From Saprospiraceae bacterium (GTDB lineage: Bacteria > Bacteroidota > Bacteroidia > Chitinophagales > Saprospiraceae): a stretch of 64,000 bases of DNA. The stretch spans positions 47,846-111,845 of the forward strand of contig JANQQI010000136.1 in the NCBI GenBank assembly GCA_028285085.1, written 5' to 3'. Of the stretch, positions 36,386-44,188 are shown in pieces (position 1 is the stretch's first letter; every line of letters starts with the position of its first letter). A model generated the notes under the pieces. It saw only the letters and a list, made by a program, of their open reading frames with translations. It had not been told where the DNA came from and did not search any database. A program made the position numbers and the translations under genes.

Positions 36386-36688
36386 TTAAGTCAGATCGTC
36401 TTGCGCGGCGATCAAATAATGATGACTCACTGAGCCTTGGGTACGCGCATTGAGATGAGGGACATACTCCGGGTCGTTCATGAAAGCCATCGCAGCTTCC
36501 TTGGAAGGCCATTCAAGAATAATGCGCAGACCAGCTTCTTGTTTCTCACCTTCCACCTGTTCGTGCGTCGCGGTACGCGCCAGGTACTTGCCACCGTGCT
36601 TAGCGACAAGTCGATTAGCCGTAGGCAGATAATCAGGAATCCAGGTATCGGTGGTTGGAGTAACATCTAAAACAGAGTAATAAGCCAT
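36386..36688 (-). CDS. DUF1330 domain protein
   Basis: 100 residues, a single dimeric alpha-beta-barrel domain: VLDVTPTTDTWIPDYLPTANRLVAKHGGKYLARTATHEQVEGEKQEAGLRIILEWPSKEAAMAFMNDPEY. The GGKYLAR and EWPSKEAAMAFMNDPEY stretches are DUF1330 hallmarks. Function unknown, perhaps a monooxygenase-like or isomerase role. First gene of the operon with LLM, SDR and MDR enzymes, divergent from an AraC regulator. The same domain occurs fused in the protein at 4468-5244. Confidence 0.9.
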   Translation of the reverse strand: MAYYSVLDVTPTTDTWIPDYLPTANRLVAKHGGKYLARTATHEQVEGEKQEAGLRIILEWPSKEAAMAFMNDPEYVPHLNARTQGSVSHHYLIAAQDDLT

Positions 36689-36827
36689 GATTTTTGGTTT
36701 TAATGATTTGAATGATAATACAAAGATGAAGGATCTAGCTTATCTCTCTTCGGTACAAATAAAGGTTGAAATGGTACTTTTAAAGGTTTCTAAGGAGGAA
36801 TGTCGTGATTTTGGCTTAAAATTCGCT

Positions 36828-36835
36828 TACTTTTG
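36828..36835 (+). promoter_or_regulatory. Probable -7 element of the AraC gene
   Basis: TACTTTTG matches TAnnTTTG exactly and lies 17 nt before the ATG at 36853. No well-spaced TTG was found upstream, so the promoter is only partly supported, as expected for an activator-dependent one. Confidence 0.4.
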
Positions 36836-36852
36836 TAAAAAAAGCACGCAAA

Positions 36853-37722
36853 ATGCAGGTAATTGAAGCCTATAAACCTTTCGAAATACAAGAAATTGAA
36901 TTAAGCCATTGGCAAAAACGGCCGGTCAAAAATAACTTTTTTGAGCTGGTACTGATCAAAGAAGGCCGGGGCACCCAATGCATCAATTACAATGAATACC
37001 CCTATCAAAAGGGCAGTTTGTTCTTATTGCCACCCTTAAAATGCCATTCATTCGCCATTGAGCAGCCCTCTCATTTTGTGTTTTTAAAGTTCACCTCTAC
37101 CTTTTTCCAGACTACTGCTCGCGATGGAATGAATCAATCGGAATGGTTCAAAGAAGCGGCCTACATCCTGTCTAACTACAATCAACTGCCTGGCGATATC
37201 ATTCACAGCGAATTGGATCGACAACACATTTATACTTTGGTGGACCTGGTCCTTAAGGAGACCAGAAACTATGGCACCGGTTCTACCGCCCTGATTAAAA
37301 GTCTGATGACGAGTATCTTGGAAATTCTCCTCCGCAATATCAAACAAACGGCCTTTGTTTCCAATGATCAAGATGAACGCATTACCCGATTGCTTAGCTA
37401 CATCAACGAACACATCAGCGAGCCGCAACTCCTGAAAGTAGAGCAATTGGCCAAAACCTTTCTACTCTCCCCCACTTACCTCAGCGAGTTTTTTCGTAAG
37501 AAAGTGAATATGCCGCTACGTGAATACATCATCAAGGCTAAGCTGAAATTAGTGGAAATCCGCTTGCTCCATTCCGATTATACGCTCACCGAAATTGCGG
37601 ATGAGCTAAGCTTTACGGACGTTAGTCATCTCTCCAAGACCTTTAAACGCTACGCTGGGATGTCCATCCGCGAGTTTAAAAAGCAAGGGGAGTACCGATT
37701 GCTTAAACGCAGTAGTTGTTGA
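36853..37722 (+). CDS. AraC family transcriptional regulator
   Basis: 289 residues. N-terminal cupin (FFELVLIKEGRGTQCINYNEYPYQKGSLFLLPPLKCHSFAIEQPSHFVFLKF), C-terminal double HTH (about 190-285: LKVEQLAKTFLLSPTYLSEFFRKKVNMPLREYIIKAKLKLVEIRLLHSDYTLTEIADELSFTDVSHLSKTFKRYAGMSIREFK). Divergently transcribed from the DUF1330-LLM-SDR-MDR operon across 164 bp, so it most likely controls that operon in response to a small molecule. Confidence 0.93.
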   Translation: MQVIEAYKPFEIQEIELSHWQKRPVKNNFFELVLIKEGRGTQCINYNEYPYQKGSLFLLPPLKCHSFAIEQPSHFVFLKFTSTFFQTTARDGMNQSEWFKEAAYILSNYNQLPGDIIHSELDRQHIYTLVDLVLKETRNYGTGSTALIKSLMTSILEILLRNIKQTAFVSNDQDERITRLLSYINEHISEPQLLKVEQLAKTFLLSPTYLSEFFRKKVNMPLREYIIKAKLKLVEIRLLHSDYTLTEIADELSFTDVSHLSKTFKRYAGMSIREFKKQGEYRLLKRSSC

Positions 37723-37805
37723 GAGGACTGCGGTAGAAGACTAGTTTCTATTGATAATTAGATAACTCATAATAAATAATTACCCATTGCGATAATCATT
37801 ACATT

Positions 37806-37991
37806 ATGCTCAAAAAGATCAGTCTAAAATCGGTTGGGAAGAATTTGGTAAGTGCGGTGAAAAAATACCTTATTCCATCTGCCGTCATCTTCCTTATTTT
37901 CTGCTTTGCCTGCTGGAATTTTAATCCGGCGGAATGGCCACATTGGTGTCGCCTGCTCTTTGCTTCGATCATGGTGGTACGCTTGATTTAG
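37806..37991 (+). CDS. Possible small membrane protein
   Basis: 61 residues: a basic N-terminus (KKISLKSVGKNLVSAVKKY), one strong transmembrane helix (LIPSAVIFLIFCFACW) and a short aromatic C-terminus. Codon use is plausible but the length is short and no family is recognised. It lies 84 bp after the AraC gene and could be a real small protein or a fragment. Confidence 0.4.
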   Translation: MLKKISLKSVGKNLVSAVKKYLIPSAVIFLIFCFACWNFNPAEWPHWCRLLFASIMVVRLI

Positions 37992-38115
37992 TCTTTTCTT
38001 GTGCGAGTTATTCTCGGAAGCTATGCTGGCACCAAATGCCAGCCATGTCAATAATTGAGTCATTTGGAAACCACCCCGGGAATATCTAAATTTAGCTAGC
38101 TCATGCTCACTAACC

Positions 38116-38403
38116 ATGTTGGAAATTCCATTGACGATTTCAGTTATTCTACTCGGAGCAATTATCGCTCAAGGGGTTTTTGCTTCGATCCTGTTGATGA
38201 TTCATCGCAATAACTTCATTGCTAACCGCTATCTCGGTCTCTTATTTTTGTCTTTTTCCTTGTGGCTGCTCGATGACTTTTTCAATGCCGCCAGAATTTA
38301 TCATCAAAATCCCGATTTCTATTTTGGTAAGTATCCAGATTATTGGTCCGCTGACCTGTCTGTTTTTATAAACAGCCAAGTCAGCGGAAACCAAAAATTA
38401 TAA
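38116..38403 (+). pseudogene. 5' fragment of a membrane-bound AraC-type regulator
   Basis: 95 residues. The first about 75 (LTISVILLGAIIAQGVFASILLMIHRNNFIANRYLGLLFLSFSLWLLDDFFNAARIYHQNPDFYFG) match the start of seven-helix sensor domains fused to AraC HTHs in Bacteroidota, which normally run to about 350-400 residues. Here the frame ends soon after in unrelated sequence containing a hairpin (38348-38387), and nothing downstream resumes the family. I call it a truncated remnant. Confidence 0.55.
38348..38387. repeat. Bulged inverted repeat at the truncation point
   Basis: Outer arms CCGCTGAC (38348-38355) and GTCAGCGG (38380-38387), inner arms CTGTTT and AAACAG. No T-run on either strand, so it is not an ordinary intrinsic terminator. 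It starts where the AraC-fragment homology ends and may mark the end of an inserted or deleted segment. Confidence 0.5.
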
Positions 38404-38434
38404 AAATAAAGCAGGAAGCTAATCTGGTGTTGAT

Positions 38435-39703
38435 CTACTTGACCACTAGTTTTGCCGTTTTTAGTGACTGCCCATTTTGAAATTGCAGCAAATATATTCC
38501 CGGCCTTAGAGAAGGCAAGCGCAATTCATTTTGTTGCCATATTTGTTGATAGACTCGCTGCCCAACAGCATTAACAATAGCCCAATTTGAAAAATCTTCC
38601 TCGGTAGTAATAGAGATAGCCTGGCCGGATTGAGCGGGGTTTGGAAACAATTCAAAGTCAGCATCGACGATATTAAGCACGGCATTGGTTTCATTGATCA
38701 ATTTATAGTAAGCGCCAAAATAACCTGAGATATAACCGGAATTGGGTGTGATGGCCAAATCAAGAATATCGAAATCTGCAATCGAATCTTGGAGGATCCA
38801 GTTCATCCCTCCATCGTCGGTTTGATAAATGTAGCTGATATTAAAACTCGAAACGACAGCGGTGCCATTTAGCTCATCCTTAAAGTCCATCCCATTCAAC
38901 GAAGATTCACTCAATGCATCCGGGACAAAGATGGTATCCCAACTCAGCCCATTATCAGTCGTTTTAAAAAACTTGTGGTGCCCATATCCACCCGCCGTAG
39001 CCGGCGAGGCATAAGCTACCGTAGAGTTAAACTGGATAACTTTTTCAATCACCGTTTGTGTCTCATTCAACCAGCTGTTGTTCCAGGTGCTACCTCCATC
39101 GGAAGTACTCGCCATTCCTCCGGCATAGAAGAAAGTGCCGTCGAATAAGCCGACCGTGCCGTGATTGGCGTCAATAAAATCCATAGATTCGGCGTAGCCG
39201 GGCAATGTAGATTGACTCCAGGTCACCCCCTGATCGGTCGTCGCATAAAATTGATTGCCCGCTGCCAGAAAGCCTGTATTTTGATCAAGGAATTGCCCCT
39301 GAGCCAGTCCTAGTCCGGCATCGGTCGAATCGGGGGAGATGTTTTGCCAACTTACCCCATCATCCAAGGTTTGAAAAATCACAACCGGTAAAATACTGCT
39401 GTTATTATCCCGCATCACCACGACACCTTCATTGTCGGCGTGGAAGTGGACATCCAATATCTGCCCGTCCAAAGCAGGAAGGTCAATCTCCGTCCAGCTA
39501 TCTCCTCCATTACTTGTCTTTTTAATCACTCGAGTGCCGTCAGAAGATTCCAGCTCAAGGATATACCCCAGATCATCCGTTAAAAAATTGAGTTGTTCAA
39601 TTGAATTGGGAGAGGCCAGACTTATTTCTGTCCATTGTCCGAAACTACTTTGACTAGAAAATAGCATTACTATACTAATGAGGAAAATGTTGATTTGCTT
39701 CAT
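38435..39703 (-). CDS. T9SS-exported protein with Asp-box (Ycf48-like) propeller
   Basis: 422 residues from the ATG at 39703, which opens a signal peptide (MKQINIFLISIVMLFSSQSSFGQ). The body has six Asp-box-like turns: TSNGGDSWTEI, TLDDGVSWQNI, TTDQGVTWSQS, TSDGGSTWNNS, TTDNGLSWDTI, TDDGGMNWILQ, as in BNR/sialidase and photosystem-II-assembly (Ycf48-like) propellers. The last about 75 residues form a T9SS sorting domain (FELFPNPAQSGQAISI, NAVGQRVYQQIW, LRPGIYLLQFQNGQSLKTAKLVVK). No sialidase catalytic residues were recognised, so it is probably a binding or structural surface protein. Confidence 0.87.
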   Translation of the reverse strand: MKQINIFLISIVMLFSSQSSFGQWTEISLASPNSIEQLNFLTDDLGYILELESSDGTRVIKKTSNGGDSWTEIDLPALDGQILDVHFHADNEGVVVMRDNNSSILPVVIFQTLDDGVSWQNISPDSTDAGLGLAQGQFLDQNTGFLAAGNQFYATTDQGVTWSQSTLPGYAESMDFIDANHGTVGLFDGTFFYAGGMASTSDGGSTWNNSWLNETQTVIEKVIQFNSTVAYASPATAGGYGHHKFFKTTDNGLSWDTIFVPDALSESSLNGMDFKDELNGTAVVSSFNISYIYQTDDGGMNWILQDSIADFDILDLAITPNSGYISGYFGAYYKLINETNAVLNIVDADFELFPNPAQSGQAISITTEEDFSNWAIVNAVGQRVYQQIWQQNELRLPSLRPGIYLLQFQNGQSLKTAKLVVK

Positions 39704-40097
39704 GTTGTTTTTTATTTGTTTCAAAACTGATGGTATGATTATCAAGGTCGCCATAAGTCATTCCTTGGCAGAAATCACCTATTCGAAAAATAGTCCAATA
39801 GTGAATATCGTGGAAAACGTTGCCCTATTCTGGATCATCGCTTTGGGCATAATAAATAAAGCACAATCAATATGCTCTTCCAGAATAAATGCAATCTAAG
39901 GGTAGTAATAAATGTAATTCCTGCTTTCTAATAATAGCATTTTAACAACCGGCTATCATCGAATTGCGAATTAATTAATTCAAGTTAAAAAACATTATTG
40001 GTCTAAAATGTAAATTACTTTGCAGGAACGTGAAAAGATCATCACGGAAGATTCTTTACGGTTACACAATGACTTAGCAGCGATCCTTAATCATACT
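39704..40097. other. Intergenic, nothing recognised
   Basis: 394 bp between two minus-strand genes. Short frames exist but lack a recognisable product; no strong hairpin. Confidence 0.4.
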
Positions 40098-40919
40098 TCA
40101 TTCTTTCAGCTGAGCTTGAAATAAATTCCGATAATTCATTGAATCTAAATTTTCCAATTGATCCATATGAAAAGATATAAGTCCGACACTCATTGTATCT
40201 TTTGAGGAAGTACGAATCCGTCCAGCCATTAATACCGATTTTATTTTAACAGCCTTAAGTACTCTTAGAATATCAAAGGTGACCCGATATGAGGTCAAAG
40301 AATCAAAAAACAGAACGCACTGCAAACGAGGTCTTATCTTCTCGTGGTGCTGTATTCGTTCTTGCTCCAGCCACAGCGGAATATCTTGTAGAGTGGAAAG
40401 TTTGTCTCCAAGCCTCAGATGAGGTGATAGAGAGCAAGACTCATAACCTATGGAAGTCGGTCGACCTAAAAAAATATAACTATGGAAGCGATCTCCGGCT
40501 TGGAAAGCCAATACATTATCATTCTCTTGCTCAATATGCGGTAAGTTAATATCTAATTGTTCTGACTGGAAAAACTCCAATTTTGGATCACAGCAGTTTT
40601 GCTTACACTTCTTTGCCACGAAAGTATCTCCCAATTCCGGTCGTTTGATAAGTAAACTATCGCCCTGTAGTTTGTAAGTCAAGTTGAAAACACCGCATTC
40701 ACCGTAGCCTTTAAGAGTTTGTTTATTAGAGTTCCAGCGCCCACGATAAGCTCCGTGGACATTGTTCAAATTAATAACTGCCACTTCATTTTCTAGAAAA
40801 TCAATGGTGTGGATCGCATTACCACCATCCAAGAATTCACAATGCCAGTGGCCAATCAGTTCCGTTTTATCAGAACAAGCGGTGGTCAGCAAGATGAAAA
40901 TAAACAATCTCCAAGGCAT
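40098..40919 (-). CDS. Putative lipoprotein of unknown function
   Basis: 273 residues. Lipoprotein signal MPWRLFIFILLTTAC (Cys15). The first 90 residues read as a lipocalin-like or DUF sandwich (ELIGHWHCEFLDGG, GRWNSNKQTLKGYGECGVFNLTYKLQGDSLLI). Residues about 200-235 (PRLQCVLFFDSLTSYRVTFDILRVLKAVKIKSVLMAG) faintly resemble the periplasmic domain of ExbD proteins, but there is no transmembrane anchor and the match is weak. It ends near unassigned sequence and is 100 bp from the HxlR gene. Function unknown. Confidence 0.65.
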   Translation of the reverse strand: MPWRLFIFILLTTACSDKTELIGHWHCEFLDGGNAIHTIDFLENEVAVINLNNVHGAYRGRWNSNKQTLKGYGECGVFNLTYKLQGDSLLIKRPELGDTFVAKKCKQNCCDPKLEFFQSEQLDINLPHIEQENDNVLAFQAGDRFHSYIFLGRPTSIGYESCSLSPHLRLGDKLSTLQDIPLWLEQERIQHHEKIRPRLQCVLFFDSLTSYRVTFDILRVLKAVKIKSVLMAGRIRTSSKDTMSVGLISFHMDQLENLDSMNYRNLFQAQLKE

Positions 40920-41021
40920 CCTTCGTACTTTTATTAGGTAAGATGCAACGGGTTGAGATTATGGCGGAAATAGTGAAAAAAACAGTTTCCAGTCAGATTA
41001 ACAACATCATTAAACCAAGTA

Positions 41022-41411
41022 TCACCCCAACCTCGATCGAATCCCCGCAACCAACTCCTCCTTTGCTGTTTTTGCCTTATCGATGAAAGTCTGTGGAACC
41101 GCCAAGGTGTCGTCATACTGCGCGGACCACAAAATCATTTCAACTAAAACGGGCACGAGGCTTTTCCCTTTTTCCGTCAGAGAATACACTTTCTTGGTTT
41201 TGAGCTTTTCATAGACTCTTGATTCGATGATGCCATTATTCTCCAGCTTTTTCAAACGATCGGATAAGATATTAGTCGCTATCCCCTCTTTTGAGTTAAG
41301 AAAGTCCGAGTAGAATTTTTTACCCTCAAACATCAGGTCACGGACGATCAAAAACGTCCATTTGTCTCCAAAAAAGTCTAATGCGTAACTGATTGGGCAG
41401 TCTGATCTCAT
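41022..41411 (-). CDS. HxlR family transcriptional regulator
   Basis: 129 residues. Winged helix of the HxlR type: CPISYALDFFGDKWTFLIVRDLMFEGKKFYSDFLNSKEGIATNILSDRLKKLENNGIIESRVYEKLKTKKVYSLTEKGKSLVPVLVEMILW. Cys5 at the canonical N-terminal position could sense reactive electrophiles or oxidants, as in related proteins. It is divergent from an NTF2-like gene, with two palindromic operators in the gap, so autoregulation plus control of the neighbour is likely. Confidence 0.93.
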   Translation of the reverse strand: MRSDCPISYALDFFGDKWTFLIVRDLMFEGKKFYSDFLNSKEGIATNILSDRLKKLENNGIIESRVYEKLKTKKVYSLTEKGKSLVPVLVEMILWSAQYDDTLAVPQTFIDKAKTAKEELVAGIRSRLG

Positions 41412-41425
41412 ATTTTTTTAATTAC

Positions 41426-41446
41426 TCGCTTGCATTTTGCAAGCGA
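41426..41446. promoter_or_regulatory. HxlR-type operator 1
   Basis: Perfect palindrome with 9-bp arms TCGCTTGCA and TGCAAGCGA around TTT. It contains the core CTTGCA-N3-TGCAAG shared with operator 2 and overlaps the -33 region of the plus-strand promoter. Confidence 0.75.
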
Positions 41447-41459
41447 ATGTGTAAATTTG
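41430..41459 (+). promoter_or_regulatory. Promoter of the NTF2-like gene
   Basis: TTG at 41430-41432, 19-nt spacer, TAAATTTG at 41452-41459, matching the Bacteroidota consensus. It is bracketed by the two palindromes, so the bound regulator would cover both its -33 box and its start point. Confidence 0.65.
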
Positions 41460-41462
41460 CAT

Positions 41463-41479
41463 ACTTGCATTATGCAAGT
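41463..41479. promoter_or_regulatory. HxlR-type operator 2
   Basis: ACTTGCATTATGCAAGT, an 8-bp palindrome with one central base, carries the same CTTGCA-N3-TGCAAG core as operator 1. The centres of the two sites are 35 bp apart. Confidence 0.75.
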
Positions 41480-41512
41480 TAATGATTTCACCACTAAATT
41501 TGTTTCATTATC

Positions 41513-41992
41513 ATGAGTACCATTCAAATAAATTTCGATACTCTCAAGAAAGCTAGTTGGTCCGAAAAGGAATCCACCAATGTAAAATTAATCATTGATT
41601 TCATCCAACATTTGATGAATAACCACGACTTTGATTACGTTATTGAGAAGTTTGGCAATCAAGTATATCTGCAACATAACCGAGGTATCCCCGATGGATT
41701 AGATGCTTTGGTTGAGTATATAAAAACTTTCGCCAAAAGATACGAAGACTATACCTACGATGTAAAACACGCTTACGCCGACGGTGATTTTGTGATTTTT
41801 CATTCCCACGCCACGCTCAAGGCCAAAGACCGCGGCAACGATAAAAAAGGCCTTAACATTATCGATATCTGGCGCATCAGCGATGGACAGATAGCTGAGC
41901 ATTGGGACGCCCTACAGCCGATGGATGGATTTATGCGTTTCTTTAATTTTCTCAACGGAGGGAAAGTGCAAAATCTCAATGGCGTTTATTAG
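41513..41992 (+). CDS. NTF2/SnoaL-like protein
   Basis: 159 residues, cytoplasmic, one SnoaL-like cone: LIIDFIQHLMNNHDFDYVIEKFGNQVYLQHNRGIPDGLDALVEYIKTF, HAYADGDFVIFHSHATLKAKDRGNDKKGLNIIDIWRISDGQIAEHWDALQPM. The YLQHN and IWRISDGQIAEHWD motifs are typical of predicted SnoaL-like aldol-condensation or ester-cyclase enzymes. Divergent from HxlR with operators between, so probably induced by the compound it handles. Followed 112 bp later by a small membrane protein gene. Confidence 0.9.
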   Translation: MSTIQINFDTLKKASWSEKESTNVKLIIDFIQHLMNNHDFDYVIEKFGNQVYLQHNRGIPDGLDALVEYIKTFAKRYEDYTYDVKHAYADGDFVIFHSHATLKAKDRGNDKKGLNIIDIWRISDGQIAEHWDALQPMDGFMRFFNFLNGGKVQNLNGVY

Positions 41993-42104
41993 GCATACCG
42001 AATAGCAGTTCGAAGGACATCATTTCAGCGAGTGAGGATTTACTGATTTCCTGCCTATATTTACGCGGATAGCTTTTCAACATAATGAAGCGAATTAAAC
42101 GCAC

Positions 42105-42515
42105 ATGAAAATAACAAACGGTAGGATTCTGATATTCTTTGGGATCATCCATCCGCTTTTAGGCATTTCTCCCTTTGCTTTTGGTGAACAGTTTGCAGGA
42201 TTTGCCAATAAATTCTTTTTCAAAATAAGTGAGGGGCTTTGGGAATTCCCACTACTCAATGGCCAAATGAATTACGAAAACTTTGCGGCGTTTTGGTTTT
42301 TCTATTTTGGCCTATTGCTTATCCCACTTGGAATTTTAGTCCATCATGTAGAAAAAACAAATGGTCAAATCCCCAAGAATTTTATCTGGGCCTATTTAAT
42401 TGTGGTAATAGTTGGCGTGTTTATGATCCCTTTTTCAGGTATGACGATCTTTATGTTGCCACACGCCATCTATATGTTCATGCAGAAAAATAAGCAAGTA
42501 AAAAATGAATCCTAG
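42105..42515 (+). CDS. DUF6463-like membrane protein
   Basis: 136 residues with four transmembrane helices (about 7-27, 60-80, 95-112 and 115-128): GRILIFFGIIHPLLGISPFAFGEQF, NYENFAAFWFFYFGLLLIPLGILVHHVEK, AYLIVVIVGVFMIPFSGMTIFMLPHAIYMFM. The layout, with the FWFFYFG helix and the M-P-F/A-SG turn, resembles DUF6463. Function unknown. It may share the HxlR-controlled transcript with the NTF2-like gene, and a terminator follows at once. Confidence 0.72.
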   Translation: MKITNGRILIFFGIIHPLLGISPFAFGEQFAGFANKFFFKISEGLWEFPLLNGQMNYENFAAFWFFYFGLLLIPLGILVHHVEKTNGQIPKNFIWAYLIVVIVGVFMIPFSGMTIFMLPHAIYMFMQKNKQVKNES

Positions 42516-42521
42516 ATTGTT

Positions 42522-42546
42522 AAACATGATATGACATCATGTTTTT
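42522..42546 (+). terminator. Intrinsic terminator
   Basis: Perfect 9-bp arms AAACATGAT and ATCATGTTT, 5-nt loop, then a T-run. It begins 7 nt after the stop of the membrane protein gene. Confidence 0.85.
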
Positions 42547-42558
42547 GCTAATGAGAAC

Positions 42559-42599
42559 CGTGTATAGCAGCTTGGGATGTAACTAAGTCGCTATACACG
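42559..42599 (+). repeat. Long hairpin upstream of the VWA gene
   Basis: Perfect 10-bp arms CGTGTATAGC (42559-42568) and GCTATACACG (42590-42599) around a 21-nt loop that can pair further. No T-run follows. It may be a leader structure of the VWA gene (start 66 nt on) or a second, backup terminator. Confidence 0.5.
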
Positions 42600-42664
42600 C
42601 CTTCCTTCACAAAACAACGCTTCGCCCCTCCCCTCCGCACTCAAATTTCCCGTATCTTACCACC

Positions 42665-43882
42665 ATGTTCCTTAATTTCTTTTATGCCTTACGCCAGCAC
42701 GGGCTCCCGGTCAGCCTACACGAATACCTCAGCTTGCTGCAAGCGCTGCGGGCGGGCTTGGTTCGCTACAGCCTCGATGACTTTTATGCGCTTTGCCGGG
42801 CCATCATGGTCAAGGATGAATCGCAGCTGGATCGCTTTGATCTCCTGTTTGGTGCTTACTTTCAGGGCTTGAGTGAACTGCCGGATGATTTCTTTTCGGC
42901 GCGCATCCCGGCGGATTGGTTGGAGACCGCCTTTCGGCGGCAACTGAGCGAAGAAGAACGGGCCGCCTTGCAAAAGCTGGGCGGACTGGATGCACTCATG
43001 GAACGCTTTCGCGAATTATTGGATGAACAGAACGAAAGGCACAGCGGTGGCAATAAATGGATTGGAACGGGTGGTACTTCTCCTTTCGGCGCTCAGGGCT
43101 ACCACCCCGAAGGCTTTCGCATGGGCGGAGAAAGCGCCGGCCATCGGACCGCAATCAAAGTGTGGGAGCAACGCGATTTTAAGAATTTAGATGATCAGGT
43201 AGAGTTGAATACCCGCAATATCAAGCTGCTCCTGAAGCGGCTGCGGCACTTCACCCGCGAAGGCTTGGCCGAAGAATTAGATGTGGAAGACACCATTCGA
43301 AAAACCTCAGAAAACGCGGGCCTTCTGGATCTCTCCCTGGTGCCCACACGCAAAAATCGCATTAAGGTCCTGATGTTAATGGATATAGGTGGCTCTATGG
43401 ACGATCACGTCGAGCTGTGTGCTCAATTGTTTTCCGCCGCACGCCACGAATTCAAACAATTGGAGTATTTCTACTTTCACAACTGCGTATACGAATCTGT
43501 ATGGCGCGACAATAGCCGCCGCTTCCACGAGCGGATGCCAACCCTGGAACTAATCCACAAATACAATTCGGATTATAAACTGATTTTTGTTGGAGACGCC
43601 GCCATGTCACCTTACGAAATTTATTATCGTGGCGGTAGTGTCGAGCACTACAATGACGAACCAGGCATAACGTGGTTAAAACGTTTATCCCAACATTTCC
43701 GCGATTTAATCTGGATTAACCCAAATCCCGAATACACTTGGGCGTATTACGAGTCGACGACCATACTACGTGAGTTTACGAAGTACCGAATGTTTCCGAT
43801 GACTGTTCAAGGGTTGATTGGAGCAATGAAATGCCTCAAAAATAGAAACTTGAATTATACCAATCAGGTTTGGGGAGAGTGA
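42665..43882 (+). CDS. CoxE-like VWA domain protein
   Basis: 405 residues, no signal peptide. N-terminal helical domain (FFYALRQHGLPVSLHEYLSLLQALRAGL), a Gly-rich motif GTGGTSPFGAQGYHPEGFRMGG (about 135-155) typical of these proteins, then a von Willebrand A domain (about 232-390) with MIDAS DIGGSMDD (Asp240-x-Gly-x-Ser244); the first Ser of DxSxS is Gly, as is usual in this family. Related proteins work with MoxR-type AAA ATPases in metal-cofactor or complex assembly; no MoxR gene lies beside it here. Confidence 0.9.
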   Translation: MFLNFFYALRQHGLPVSLHEYLSLLQALRAGLVRYSLDDFYALCRAIMVKDESQLDRFDLLFGAYFQGLSELPDDFFSARIPADWLETAFRRQLSEEERAALQKLGGLDALMERFRELLDEQNERHSGGNKWIGTGGTSPFGAQGYHPEGFRMGGESAGHRTAIKVWEQRDFKNLDDQVELNTRNIKLLLKRLRHFTREGLAEELDVEDTIRKTSENAGLLDLSLVPTRKNRIKVLMLMDIGGSMDDHVELCAQLFSAARHEFKQLEYFYFHNCVYESVWRDNSRRFHERMPTLELIHKYNSDYKLIFVGDAAMSPYEIYYRGGSVEHYNDEPGITWLKRLSQHFRDLIWINPNPEYTWAYYESTTILREFTKYRMFPMTVQGLIGAMKCLKNRNLNYTNQVWGE

Positions 43883-43902
43883 CGTGACAGGAATGATTGA
43901 TA

Positions 43903-44097
43903 TTAATACCGCCGTTTACTTTTTTGAGAAAACATGTTTGAAGCAACGATTAGGCTGCCTCCCACGATAAATGCTCCCGTTGCAATGTAAAGAATGAGCA
44001 TAATTTCTCTGTGATTTTGTGTTGATAGATGTAATCTCTCTAATAAGCCTTCTGGGGTTTGGCTAAAATCTAAAAAATCCCCTTGATTTCCAAACCC
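43903..44097 (-). other. Possible small membrane peptide or gene remnant
   Basis: Between two plus-strand genes the minus strand has an open frame without an upstream ATG: FLDFSQTPEGLLERLHLSTQ, then NHREI, then MLILYIATGAFIVGGSLIV and ASNMFSQKSKRRY. From the only Met (44001) it would encode 32 residues, one transmembrane helix with a basic tail. The residues before that Met also look protein-like, so this may be the 3' end of a lost gene. Weak support. Confidence 0.28.
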
Positions 44098-44188
44098 TTA
44101 AATTCCTTTTTTGAAAAAAAAGGCCGTTTTATTTATCGATTGAGTTATCTTGCAGTTCTACTTACAAGTCCAATCGATAAAATGAGCT

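Noticed and set aside
38348..38387. Intrinsic terminator
   Set aside because: Good stem but no T-run on either strand.
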